DNA of 57,996 nt from an uncultured Opitutales bacterium. Its GTDB lineage: Bacteria > Verrucomicrobiota > Verrucomicrobiia > Opitutales > Intestinicryptomonadaceae. The stretch covers positions 1-57,996 of the forward strand of contig CALXLX010000027.1 of NCBI GenBank assembly GCA_944389315.1, read 5' to 3'. The translations under genes and the position numbers were made by a program. Of this stretch, positions 42,732-51,624 are shown piece after piece (positions within the stretch are counted from its first letter, which is position 1; each line of letters opens with the position of its first letter). Below the pieces are notes generated by a model. That model was not told the DNA's origin and made no database searches. It saw only the letters and a list, made by a program, of their open reading frames with translations.

Positions 42732-45296
42732 ATGAATAGAAAATTTATTGCTCCGGCTGTGATTGGTTCGTTATTATCTGCTATCGCAGTTTCATATTCA
42801 GCACCGTTAACCCAGTCTGATGTCACCGGCTGGTGGGCGTACGCACAGGGTTCCATGTCGGGGACTCAGTTTATATCAACATATTACGGAAATACCGCGG
42901 AGGACTTCAACAATTCTCTAATATCCCATCCGGAGTCATGGGACGTTTCGGCCGAGGGCACGGAAATTTTGGGCAAGTCCTTAAATTGGGGTATGACGCC
43001 TATAATGGTCGGGAACGTCGCAAACAACAACTATATGACCGCCGTATCCGGAGTTATGCATCTTGCAGGCATTTACAACGGTTCTACGGAGGGCGAGTTT
43101 GCCACTTACGACACTTCAAGCGGCCAAGTATGGCAGTTTTACGACAGCGGCAACGGCGGCATCTTTACCGTGGACAATATAACCTCCTCGCTCAACTGTT
43201 ACAACAATATCAGGCACAACAACGCCATCATAATAAGGAAACGCGCCACCGGCACTAATTTTTCTGTAGCGGTTAAGGATATATATCTTTCCAACGGTTC
43301 GTCCCTCCAGCTCGGTGAGGACGGCGCAGGCACGTTTTTAACAAACCTGACTTTGGGCGATGCCGAGAGCGGCGGAGTTATAAACGTATCGGGCCTTTCC
43401 TCAACTTCGGGAATGGGAAGGCTTCAGATACGTTCGTCCAATATCACAAGCTATGTCTCCCAGATAAACCTCAGCAACGGAGGCGTTTATATTTACAACG
43501 GCATCAGCAACGATACGGAGGCTTTCGGCGTCTCCAATGCAGATTTCTCATCGGCGACAATTTCGGCTTCCGGGAGCTCGTATTTTTATTATGGTGATAA
43601 GAACTCTCCCATGACGGGAAATTTGTCTTTGGGGGACATAAATGTCACCGGGTCCGACAGCAAGTTCGATTTGTACGCCTTTACAAGCGGGGCTGTTGAG
43701 CTTGGAAACATACATTCGGAGGGGATTGCGTCCAATTTCGACATAGACGACGCTGTTACAAGCTTTAAGGTAGGCAATATAGACTTTGCCGACAAGGCCT
43801 ATCTATATGTGGGCAGCTATAACAGCAGTGTCGCAGGCGGGTATGTGGACAGTGTCCAGCTCGGCTCCAAAATCAATCTGACAAGTTCCGATTCTACGAG
43901 CAGGGCACAGGCGATAATTGTGGCTAAGGAGCTGACGTTTTCGTCGCCCGTCACGGAGATAAACCTTAACAACGGCTATATACAGTTCCTCGGCGGCGTC
44001 TATGAGGCGTATGTCGATCCGGACAATATGGAAAAGACTTATTCGTACGATTTGGATTTGTCTTCCGCAACTTTGACTATGGCCGGAAATTCCTATTTTA
44101 ATTACGGCAAGCAATGGAATGTTGCCATGGACGCAGATATATCCATAGGCGATATAGTTTTTGCCTCTGCAGATTTGATGGGCGCTTTTGACATATATGT
44201 GACCAATGGAAGATCAATAGAAGTCAACTCCATTTCCACAACCGTCAAGGGCCAGGCCGGAAGCTCCCTTTTCTGGAAGCTCAACAATCAGACGGTGGAG
44301 GTAAAAAACGACGCCGAGATTGCGGTGGAGTCTCTGCAGCTTTACGGCATACTGCAAGTTGACGGCAATTATCTGAACAGTTTTGAAGGTGATTCCTTTC
44401 TGCGTTACCAGTTCCCCGAAACGGGGATGCTGAGGGTTATGGGAACCTTTGAGACGCAGGGTACCTTTGTAGTCGGCATAGGCGATCAGGGGCTTCAGAC
44501 CTCAGAAAAAACCGTGTTAAATTTGGGCGGCATAACTGGCGAGACTGCTGGCTCAAAGATAACGACGGCGTACAATTATGAGGCTTATGCCGGCAATACG
44601 GGCGCTTCCATAATAATTCTAAGCGGGGCAGGGAGCTATTCCACATCAACTTCCCTTGTAGATTTTGCTCCCGATGCGAGCCCCGCAGAGTTGGCTTTGA
44701 CCGGCGCGCTGAAGCTTAGCAAGACGGGGTCAGGCATCCAGTATTTGAGGGGCAGCAACATGTACAGGGGGCAGACTACGGTTTCTGCCGGCGAGCTGTA
44801 CATAAATGCCGACGGCAGCGGAAACAGCGCGGGCTGGGGCATAGGGGCTGTGTCTTTGTCCGGCGGCAAATTCGGCGCGGTGGGGGCCGATAGCGACATA
44901 GGCAAGATAGTTGCTACGGATTTTGTCTGGTCAAATAACGCAGTTATAGCAGTTGATGTCGCCGCCGACGGCACTTGCGACCTTATAACCCTCAGCGGCA
45001 ACTTCCTCAAGGCCGATGGAGACGCCGACGGCAAATATATATTTGACTTCAACGGCGCTTTTGCCGCAGAGGAGACAATGTACAAGATATTCAGCTGGGA
45101 GGATTCATCGTCTGTTGATTTCACCGCCGACGACTTCGGATATACCTACAACGGCGAGGTTGCCAATCTGAAGGGAAACTTTGTCGTGCAGGACAACAAT
45201 TTGTACTTTGTATCCGTGCCCGAGCCTGCCGAGTATGCGGCGTTGTTCGGCGCGTTCGCGCTGGCGCTTGCGTTGGTTCGCAGGAGAAGAAAATAA
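42732..45296 (+). CDS. PEP-CTERM surface protein with passenger-type beta repeats
   Basis: An 854-residue exported protein with signal MNRKFIAPAVIGSLLSAIAVSYSA. The body is Ser/Gly/Asn-rich and predicted beta-helical. It contains an autotransporter-associated repeat-like stretch (about 664-700: LSKTGSGIQYLRGSNMYRG, TTVSAGELYIN). The C-terminus is a textbook PEP-CTERM anchor from residue 829: VPEP, a helix AALFGAFALALALV, then RRRRK. This signal is processed by an exosortase (EpsH family), which is not encoded in this window. It is probably a surface or matrix protein; ligand unknown. A strong terminator follows. Confidence 0.85.
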   Translation: MNRKFIAPAVIGSLLSAIAVSYSAPLTQSDVTGWWAYAQGSMSGTQFISTYYGNTAEDFNNSLISHPESWDVSAEGTEILGKSLNWGMTPIMVGNVANNNYMTAVSGVMHLAGIYNGSTEGEFATYDTSSGQVWQFYDSGNGGIFTVDNITSSLNCYNNIRHNNAIIIRKRATGTNFSVAVKDIYLSNGSSLQLGEDGAGTFLTNLTLGDAESGGVINVSGLSSTSGMGRLQIRSSNITSYVSQINLSNGGVYIYNGISNDTEAFGVSNADFSSATISASGSSYFYYGDKNSPMTGNLSLGDINVTGSDSKFDLYAFTSGAVELGNIHSEGIASNFDIDDAVTSFKVGNIDFADKAYLYVGSYNSSVAGGYVDSVQLGSKINLTSSDSTSRAQAIIVAKELTFSSPVTEINLNNGYIQFLGGVYEAYVDPDNMEKTYSYDLDLSSATLTMAGNSYFNYGKQWNVAMDADISIGDIVFASADLMGAFDIYVTNGRSIEVNSISTTVKGQAGSSLFWKLNNQTVEVKNDAEIAVESLQLYGILQVDGNYLNSFEGDSFLRYQFPETGMLRVMGTFETQGTFVVGIGDQGLQTSEKTVLNLGGITGETAGSKITTAYNYEAYAGNTGASIIILSGAGSYSTSTSLVDFAPDASPAELALTGALKLSKTGSGIQYLRGSNMYRGQTTVSAGELYINADGSGNSAGWGIGAVSLSGGKFGAVGADSDIGKIVATDFVWSNNAVIAVDVAADGTCDLITLSGNFLKADGDADGKYIFDFNGAFAAEETMYKIFSWEDSSSVDFTADDFGYTYNGEVANLKGNFVVQDNNLYFVSVPEPAEYAALFGAFALALALVRRRRK

Positions 45297-45320
45297 AAGC
45301 AAAGGGAAGGGGCTTTCTTG

Positions 45321-45348
45321 CGGCGGCATTTTTCATGCCGCCGTTTTT
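45321..45348 (+). terminator. Rho-independent terminator after the PEP-CTERM gene
   Basis: Perfect 9-bp stem CGGCGGCAT/ATGCCGCCG (45321-45329 with 45335-45343), then T5. Confidence 0.88.
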
Positions 45349-45796
45349 GCGTGTGCAAAAGTTTTTTCCCATAGGCGGCTTGCATTTGATTTTTCTGATC
45401 CCCCATGCTTGCCGCCGCGAATTAAAATATATGCGGGCGCTTTCCGAGCGCCGAAGTTTTCGCATACGCGGCCTATCGAAACCGTGGGGCCGGTATATTT
45501 TTAGGATAGGCGGGATATTCTTGCAATTTATATGGGAATTTCCCGCTTCCGTTGCGTGGCGCAAATTTTTTGCTGCATGCAGCGCGCCGTTTTGCCATAG
45601 GCTGGGGGCCTATGGCATATGAAAATCCATACGTAGGCTTATATCGCCTTTAGGGCCACAATTGCCTGGTCTCCAATTTTAGGCGGAATCGCATTAGCGC
45701 GGCTGCCCGTATTATCCGGCAACAAGCAGCGCTCCCGTGCAGCGCAAGCGCCGCCCGGAACGCTTACGGGGGAGAATTCAACTGCATGCCGCAAGG
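45349..45796. other. Gene-free convergent interval with an isolated 9-bp hairpin
   Basis: About 450 bases between two converging genes. No frame resembles a protein. A perfect inverted repeat TGCCATAGG/CCTATGGCA (45593-45601 with 45609-45617) stands alone without a T-run on either side. The remainder has GC-rich partial inverted repeats near 45720-45770 that might terminate the minus-strand gene ending at 45797, but no canonical terminator is visible. Confidence 0.4.
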
Positions 45797-48700
45797 CTAG
45801 TTTTCGGCCGGAACGGCTCTTTCTAGCGTGAAATACTCGGTTTCAAAAGGTTTATCGTTTGAGAGAGTTCCCCTGAACTTGAATTTCACGGATTTTACCG
45901 GTGAGTCTATCCTTGCGGAGAAATCGTAGGGATATTTGTCCTTTTTCAGGGAGATTTTGCGCCCGCCGGCGTCTATGAGCATCTCTATGTTCTTAAAGGT
46001 GCCGTATGGGGAGTCCATCCATGCGTAGGCGTCCCAAAACTTGTCCGTAACCGCTATTGCGACGGCGCTCAGCGTGCCTTCGTCAAGCTTCTTACTCATG
46101 AAAGTTTTTTGGGCGTTTGCTATCTTGGTCTCTATCGGACGGTGGGAGTCCACCCGGATATCGAGGGAATCTATCATGAAGATTCTCTGTTGGCGCGGCC
46201 CTATGGACACCTCGGCCGAGGCGTTTTTCAATGCGAGTTTTTCCGGCGAGGCAGAATCTATGCGGGTCATGTATTCAAAACCTCCTTCGCTCTTTGATAT
46301 GGCTTTGGGGTTAAACCAGACGGTGAATTTTTGGGATTTGTCGGACTGGTTTGTGAAAACCGCAAAGAATTTGTCCTTCGTATGGGCGGCTATCCAGTTT
46401 ATCTGGGGGTTGTTCGTCTTTACGAGATTGCGGTTTATCCAAAGCCATGCGCCTTTGTGCCCGCATATCTCGCCGGGCTCGTGCCCGTATATTAGGCAGT
46501 CGAAATACGCGTATCCGAATTGCCTTAAGGACGGGAATTTTATTTTGCCCTCGGACTTTAATACCGAATCGCTTATAAGATAATCCAGCGACCACGACAG
46601 ATGCACAGGAAGATGATGGTAGTATATGAAACTTATATCCGGCCCCTCGTACGGGAATTTCGCGGACTGCGTTATGTCCGAGAAATCCGTATAGTAGTAC
46701 CCCGGATAATTGCCCCATCTGCCTACTACTGCGTTGCGCGCATAGGTTTCGTAGGTTTTGTCCTTAGTGTATTGCGCCAGCCTGAGGAAATTGGGCGCCC
46801 ATGGAGACTGCATTATCATGCGCCCGCCCTGTTTCATGTATGTGTACGTGCAAGGCTGCTCGAAGCTCAGCCCGACGTTTGAAACCCTCCAGGCGTCCAC
46901 TTCCTTTTCTGTTAGGGTGTCGTAGCCGATGGGGAATCCCAATCTGTATTTCCCGTCGCCCCTGTGCAATATGAGGTTGGGCTTGTCCGCCCCGACCTCC
47001 CCGTCAAGGTGTATGGGAGTCTTCCCCTCGGGGAAGCGCGGCTGCGTCCATACGCCCGTCATCAGCACTTTTGCGCCCAATTCGGCAGCATCGAGAAAAC
47101 GCTTTTCACCGGTGACCTCGTAAAAGCGCAGCATGCTCTCCCATTTGGGGACAAACGAACATAAAAAGAATGGATTTAAACCGAGATCGTCGTCGGGAGC
47201 GCCAGTTATGTTTCTGGCTATGTACCAGTCGGCTCCGGCTATGGCCTCGTCGAGGTCTTTCTTGTCCTTGGTGTGCTCGTATTTTGCCAGTTTCTCGGCG
47301 AAATCGTCGTGCTTTGAACCTATCCTTATCCCGCTGCCAGCCGGAAATGCGATATCGGCAAAACGGGGGGTATATCCGGCGCAGAGCTTGTCTAGCCCGT
47401 CGAAAACCGTACTCCCGACAGTGCGCAACGGCCCGCTCATGGAGCCGGCTCCGTACCCTTTGCCGGTATCGTGGGGAACTTCCGAAAAATGCCATCCGCT
47501 CCGCGAGAGCGAGTATTCCAATATGGGAAGGGCGCGCTTGTCGTACATTTGCTCGGAATCCATTATCCTGTACAGGCTCAGCGCTATCATCGGGGCGGAA
47601 TTGCTCGCCCCGTTGTGGCTTTCTATCTGGTAGAACCCCTTTGAGGATTCCCACCAACCGCCGTATTTGTCGTCAAGCATAAGGTCGGCCATGTTCAGGC
47701 AAGCGTCTGTCAGAGAACAGTCGGTGTTGCTGCGATAGTCCCTCAGCCCGAAAATCTCGTCCGCGGCGCACCTGTAGGCGTCGTACCAGGAACCGTCCTC
47801 GAATATTGCGTTGAACGAATAGTCAAGACGGTCTCCCCGGCTTATAAACGCCTCCTCCGTGCCTATTATCGGGCCAAAGGTGGAGGGCTGCACCAGCCCT
47901 CTCGGGTTTTTTATCTGCATGACATAATGCGACAAAATGGGAGTGGGAAATTCAAATGGAGTTTTGGAATCGTCGCCCACAACCCCGAATGTGGCCTCCC
48001 CGCCCGCGTCAAAACTCATGACGGACATGGGGGTGGGAGCGGCCCCCTGCAACATGGAATAATTTGTCCTTGGAAAACGCTTGCGCTGAACAAGCATGGG
48101 CATGAGAAGCTCGGAAACATCGTCGATAGGCTTAGCCACGGGAATGAAATATCCCAGGGAATATTGCCCCTCCTTTCCGGCGGAAAAGTTCAGCCTCACA
48201 TTGGCGTAACTCTTGTTCTCCTTGAGAACCCATACGGCTTTCAAATTTCCCACGGGCGTCGGGTAGAAATCTATCTCCACGGTGTCCTTTGAGATGTTTT
48301 TAGCGGATTTTGGCACGGCTTCGTAGCAGACCCCGGCGTTCCATATCACGGGCTCCCCACCGCGGCTCGTCTCTACAATCTTGGAATTTCCAAGGTCTAT
48401 TTTCGCGGACTTCCTCTTAGTGTTGCTCCATTGCGGGTGATAGTGCCTGTGCGGCAGGTCGAAAGTGACGTTGTCGTCGGCCCGAACCACGGCGTAAGCC
48501 TCGGAGTCGGGATACACCCGCCTGTCGGAACCGATGCAAACGACGGGCGCAACAGAGCTCTTTCCACCGCGAGTGCACTTGACAAAGTCTATTTTTATGC
48601 GCCCGTTGGAAAGCGTCGCCTGCGGGGATTTTTCGTTCAAATTCTCTATCTTTGCAAAGTTCAATTCAAAGTCAGCCAGCTTGGAGCATGTCGCGGGAGC

Positions 48701-49228
48701 AATGCCTTTTATGCCGTCGAGAAATAGTGTGGTCCGCGGGGAATATTTAGGATTCTTAGACAGTATGAGCGCGTCTATTTCAACGCTGTCTTTCGGAGAC
48801 CGGCATGTAAAGGCCAGGACGTTTTCCCCCTTTTGCAGCTGTATGGGGGCTGCGCGCTCCCATCTCCATTCCCCGCCTTCCCGCGCGAATACGGTTTCTA
48901 TTTTGTTCCCGTTTATCCACAGTTCAACCCCGCCAGGAGCCCCATTCATATTGCGGCTTCTCAAGAAGGGCGTGTATAAGCCCGACTCCGGCAGAATTAT
49001 GGATGTCACCGCAGGCTCGCTTCCGCCGCCAAACCTTAGGCTCTTTTGCTGGGACGCCGCTCTTGCGGGGGATAAATTCCACGATCCGTTATATTCGAAA
49101 CTTTCGCATTCTATCCCGATGACTCCCTTCGGTTCGGCGGTGCACAATAATGTTCCCATTGCGAAGAACGCGGACAATATTGCAAATTTTGAAATATGTA
49201 GAATTGTGGCGTTTATATTTGGAATCAT
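45797..49228 (-). CDS. Very large secreted putative alpha/alpha-toroid glycan-active enzyme (paralogue C) with N-terminal CBM-like domain
   Basis: The 1143-residue exported protein has a signal region about 12-32 (FAILSAFFAMGTLLCTA). Residues about 35-155 resemble a CBM6/35-type sugar-binding sandwich (IGIECESFEYNGSW, GVELWINGNKIETVF, IDALIL). A second beta domain (about 190-490) precedes the helical toroid (about 510-900), with YEVTGEKRFLDAAELGAKVLM, WRVSNVGLSFEQPC and ARNAVVGRWGNYPGYYY. The block IYGHEPGEICGHKGAWLW with NLVKTNNPQINWIA and a C-terminal beta domain (KYPYDFSARIDSPVKSVKF) align with paralogue B. Catalytic residues and substrate are unknown. It is the largest of the three paralogues. 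Confidence 0.65.
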   Translation of the reverse strand: MIPNINATILHISKFAILSAFFAMGTLLCTAEPKGVIGIECESFEYNGSWNLSPARAASQQKSLRFGGGSEPAVTSIILPESGLYTPFLRSRNMNGAPGGVELWINGNKIETVFAREGGEWRWERAAPIQLQKGENVLAFTCRSPKDSVEIDALILSKNPKYSPRTTLFLDGIKGIAPATCSKLADFELNFAKIENLNEKSPQATLSNGRIKIDFVKCTRGGKSSVAPVVCIGSDRRVYPDSEAYAVVRADDNVTFDLPHRHYHPQWSNTKRKSAKIDLGNSKIVETSRGGEPVIWNAGVCYEAVPKSAKNISKDTVEIDFYPTPVGNLKAVWVLKENKSYANVRLNFSAGKEGQYSLGYFIPVAKPIDDVSELLMPMLVQRKRFPRTNYSMLQGAAPTPMSVMSFDAGGEATFGVVGDDSKTPFEFPTPILSHYVMQIKNPRGLVQPSTFGPIIGTEEAFISRGDRLDYSFNAIFEDGSWYDAYRCAADEIFGLRDYRSNTDCSLTDACLNMADLMLDDKYGGWWESSKGFYQIESHNGASNSAPMIALSLYRIMDSEQMYDKRALPILEYSLSRSGWHFSEVPHDTGKGYGAGSMSGPLRTVGSTVFDGLDKLCAGYTPRFADIAFPAGSGIRIGSKHDDFAEKLAKYEHTKDKKDLDEAIAGADWYIARNITGAPDDDLGLNPFFLCSFVPKWESMLRFYEVTGEKRFLDAAELGAKVLMTGVWTQPRFPEGKTPIHLDGEVGADKPNLILHRGDGKYRLGFPIGYDTLTEKEVDAWRVSNVGLSFEQPCTYTYMKQGGRMIMQSPWAPNFLRLAQYTKDKTYETYARNAVVGRWGNYPGYYYTDFSDITQSAKFPYEGPDISFIYYHHLPVHLSWSLDYLISDSVLKSEGKIKFPSLRQFGYAYFDCLIYGHEPGEICGHKGAWLWINRNLVKTNNPQINWIAAHTKDKFFAVFTNQSDKSQKFTVWFNPKAISKSEGGFEYMTRIDSASPEKLALKNASAEVSIGPRQQRIFMIDSLDIRVDSHRPIETKIANAQKTFMSKKLDEGTLSAVAIAVTDKFWDAYAWMDSPYGTFKNIEMLIDAGGRKISLKKDKYPYDFSARIDSPVKSVKFKFRGTLSNDKPFETEYFTLERAVPAEN

Positions 49229-49453
49229 GGCTTATTTTCTTCGGTAATGTTTAACTAATACGCATCGCGGATTTGACTATTGAAACTTTTCTTGCTCTTA
49301 CTATCAAGGTTTTTATGAAAAAATTATAGCCGCTTTGCCTTAGCCGGAATATATCCTTTGCGCGCCAATTTCGCGGGGCAGTTTTCCTGCTGGTTTTCCG
49401 AAGAATATTTCGCTTTTTCTGCGGCGGGCGTCTCTTTCCTCCTCTTATGCTGA

Positions 49454-49488
49454 CAAAAAAACGCGGATGGAAAACCCGCGTTTTTTTT
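49454..49488 (-). terminator. Terminator for the flavodoxin gene (symmetrical, bidirectional form)
   Basis: Stem ACGCGG/CCGCGT (49461-49466 with 49476-49481), flanked by A8 on the left and T8 on the right, so it would work on either strand. It lies 28 nt beyond the flavodoxin stop on the minus strand. The remaining 225 bases down to 49228 are the upstream region of paralogue C and hold no supported gene. Confidence 0.75.
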
Positions 49489-49516
49489 AATGGAGGGATA
49501 GTTTTTGCCTCTTGCC

Positions 49517-50077
49517 TCAGAGTATTCCCAAGGTTTTCAGCCATTTCTCGGCATCCGCAGACGCATTTTTCGCCGAAGTCCCCCTTACGGCCAGCCCTTC
49601 AAGAACTCCGGATTTCGGACAGAGCTTTTTTATGTCTTCAGCGGCCCTCCCCATGCGGCTGCCCTCGTGCGTTATAAACGGGGCAATTCTCTTTCCTGAA
49701 AAGTCATGCGAGGCAAGCACGGAACGTATGGGAGATGATATGGTCCCCCACCAGTTCGGCGAGCCTACAAAAATAAGCCCGTATTCGGAAATATTTTTTA
49801 TTTCGGTCTTTATCGGTGGTTTATAGTTTGAGTCTACCTCCTTCTTCGCCTGCGAAACAGTTTTGTTGTATTCGGACGGGTAGGGTGTTTGCGGGATAAC
49901 CTCGACTATGTCGGCTCCGGTTAAACCCTTTATCGTTTTTGCGAGACTTCGGGTGTTGCCGCTCCACGAGTAGTATATTATAAGGCTCTTTTTAGATGCG
50001 CTGTCCGCGGACTGCGCCCACGCTTTGGCGGCGGTCAATGCGGCTGGCAGGAGGGCGATAAACTTCTTTCTTTTCAT
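49517..50077 (-). CDS. Exported flavodoxin-fold protein
   Basis: 186 residues. The N-terminus MKRKKFIALLPAALTAAKAWAQS is a clear signal peptide, so the flavodoxin domain (about 30-180) is predicted outside the cytoplasm. SLIIYYSWSGNTRSLAKTI is the FMN-phosphate loop (SWSGNT), GLIFVGSPNWWGTISSP is the second FMN loop (Trp over the flavin), and FITHEGSRMG matches the Flavodoxin_4 group. Such proteins carry one or two electrons via FMN. It is divergent from an AraC-family regulator across a 287-bp region with repeats, which suggests control by that regulator and a shared role with the downstream ferredoxin and aldo/keto reductase genes. Confidence 0.85.
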   Translation of the reverse strand: MKRKKFIALLPAALTAAKAWAQSADSASKKSLIIYYSWSGNTRSLAKTIKGLTGADIVEVIPQTPYPSEYNKTVSQAKKEVDSNYKPPIKTEIKNISEYGLIFVGSPNWWGTISSPIRSVLASHDFSGKRIAPFITHEGSRMGRAAEDIKKLCPKSGVLEGLAVRGTSAKNASADAEKWLKTLGIL

Positions 50078-50228
50078 ATATTCTATCCTTTTAGTCGTCT
50101 ATGTATATATCTTCAATCCTAAATGCGGAATATGCTTTTCCGCATCCGCGCGTTTTTGCAACAGCGCCCAAGTCTGCCGGATATGGATGCTTGCAAAGCG
50201 GCTTATATGCGGAACGCGCAGCCTATAC

Positions 50229-50290
50229 TACCGCTAAAAGCTCCCTGAGTAAATATACGATACCGCCTAAAGTTTGCCTAATACCGCCTA
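50229..50290. promoter_or_regulatory. Candidate AraC-type operator: three phased TACCGC(C)TA repeats
   Basis: TACCGCTA at 50229-50236 and TACCGCCTA at 50261-50269 and 50282-50290. The starts are 32 and 21 bp apart, close to three and two helical turns, so all three face the same side of the DNA. They lie in the divergent region between the exported flavodoxin and the AraC-family gene. Direct repeats 21 bp apart are the usual arrangement for AraC/XylS activator half-sites. Binding is inferred. Confidence 0.5.
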
Positions 50291-50364
50291 TATGCCGCTT
50301 GACGGGAACGCCGATTTTTTTTGAATGTCTGTGAGCCCGGCGCCAACCACTCCGACTATATTGT

Positions 50365-51246
50365 ATGAATCTGTCTCAATTATCCCTCGATCTGAAAAAA
50401 CAGGCACTCAGACATCTGCCGTGCCAGGGAACTTTTCAATGCCCGATAGACGGCCTTGAATTTCACCGCATAGACGACCGTGTCCACCCGGAGAACTGCT
50501 TTTATAAGCCAATGATAATAATCATGCTTCAGGGCAGGAAACGGGTTGCCATAGGAAACAGGGAGTATACCTACGGCCAGGGGCAGTGCCTCGTCTCGGG
50601 AGTGAACGTGCCAGCGACGAGCTGCTTAGTGGAGGGAAGTCCGGAAAAACCGGCCATCGCGGTGTCTTTGGATTTGGATACAAATCTTCTCTCGCGCATG
50701 CTTACGGAGATTCCTCCCGTTCCTTCGCCGCTGAGGGAATCCAGCGAAAGCATAGCCGTTGACACCGCCGAAGGCGACATTCTCGACGCATTCTCGCGTC
50801 TGTTGCGCCTATTGGATAAAGGTTCTCAAATACCCGCAATAGCGCCCATAATTATTCGGGAAATATATGCCAGGCTTATCATAAGCCCTCTGGGGAGAAA
50901 TCTGAGGCAATTTTGCACAAAGGGAACCCGCAATAACTCCATCATGCGCGCGGTTAACTGGCTAAAGAAAAACTACTCCAAGCCTTTTAAGATAGAGGAG
51001 CTTGCGAAATATTCCCACATGGCCCCGACGACATTCCACAGGCATTTCAAGGCTGTTACGTCCGTCAGCCCGTTGCAGTACCAGAAAAGGCTGCGCCTGT
51101 ACGAGGGCAAGCATCTTATGCTCTTCGGTAATAGAACCGTTGCCGAGGCGGCGTATTCTGTCGGATATGAGAGCCCTGCGCAGTTTAGCAGGGAGTACAA
51201 AAGATTTTTCGGCGTATCTCCTAAAAAAGACGCATTTTTACAATAA
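50365..51246 (+). CDS. AraC-family transcriptional regulator (YqhC-like)
   Basis: 293 residues. The N-terminal AraC_N domain (about 15-165; YKPMIIIMLQGRKRVAIGNREYTYGQGQCLVSG) is of the type found in YqhC, which responds to aldehydes and controls an aldehyde reductase and an aldo/keto reductase. The C-terminal AraC/XylS DNA-binding domain (about 190-290) has both helix-turn-helix units, FKIEELAKYSHMAPTTFHRHFK and VAEAAYSVGYESPAQFSREYKRFFG. It is divergent from the exported flavodoxin and upstream of the ferredoxin and aldo/keto reductase genes, which are its likely targets. No ribosome site is visible at ATG 50365. Confidence 0.88.
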   Translation: MNLSQLSLDLKKQALRHLPCQGTFQCPIDGLEFHRIDDRVHPENCFYKPMIIIMLQGRKRVAIGNREYTYGQGQCLVSGVNVPATSCLVEGSPEKPAIAVSLDLDTNLLSRMLTEIPPVPSPLRESSESIAVDTAEGDILDAFSRLLRLLDKGSQIPAIAPIIIREIYARLIISPLGRNLRQFCTKGTRNNSIMRAVNWLKKNYSKPFKIEELAKYSHMAPTTFHRHFKAVTSVSPLQYQKRLRLYEGKHLMLFGNRTVAEAAYSVGYESPAQFSREYKRFFGVSPKKDAFLQ

Positions 51247-51589
51247 GATGCCCTTAAATTTCCGCTGCTGAGGGCATACTTTAAGAAAGCTGGCCGGGGC
51301 ATGCCCGCAAGGTAGGATTAGGCAGATTTTTGGCGGCATCGTGTATTTACAAAAACCGGGCGATTTCGTAATATTTAGGCATGAAAGCTGCCGCGGCGGA
51401 ATCTATACGCAACTTGCCCTCTAAGATGGGCGCCCTGAGGCGGCAGGCAAAAAATGCGCCTTTTGAATCTGCGCCGGATTTGGAAGATGGGCATGCCGCT
51501 TATGAGGCTGCCAAACAATTTTTATCTCCGGGGATTTTTACAATCGCCGCTTTTTTATTTTGAAACTTCTTTCGCATTGTGGTTATTTT
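51247..51589. other. Interval with a doubtful 60-codon frame
   Basis: About 340 bases. An ATG at 51381 opens a 60-codon frame ending at 51563, with an Ala-rich start and a hydrophobic end (FTIAAFLF). It has no ribosome site, no signal-like order and no recognised similarity, so it is not called as a gene. No terminator hairpin is evident after the AraC gene. Confidence 0.3.
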
Positions 51590-51617
51590 TTGAAAATATT
51601 AGATAGAATCTTATACT
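51590..51617 (+). promoter_or_regulatory. Candidate promoter of the ferredoxin/aldo-keto reductase operon
   Basis: TTGAAA (51590-51595), 16-nt spacer, TATACT (51612-51617). The -10 box ends 7 nt before ATG 51625, so transcription would start at or next to the start codon, giving a leaderless message. No Shine-Dalgarno is present. Confidence 0.5.
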
Positions 51618-51624
51618 CTGCCAT

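Noticed and set aside
45335..45622. 95-codon plus-strand frame after the PEP-CTERM gene
   Set aside because: It begins inside the terminator hairpin and contains the isolated palindrome. No ribosome site and no similarity.
49251..49544. 97-codon minus-strand frame between paralogue C and the flavodoxin
   Set aside because: It runs through the flavodoxin terminator, is extremely basic and has no recognisable pattern.
51381..51563. 60-codon plus-strand frame in the gap before the ferredoxin gene
   Set aside because: No ribosome site or recognised features. Its hydrophobic C-terminus is explained by a T-rich end.
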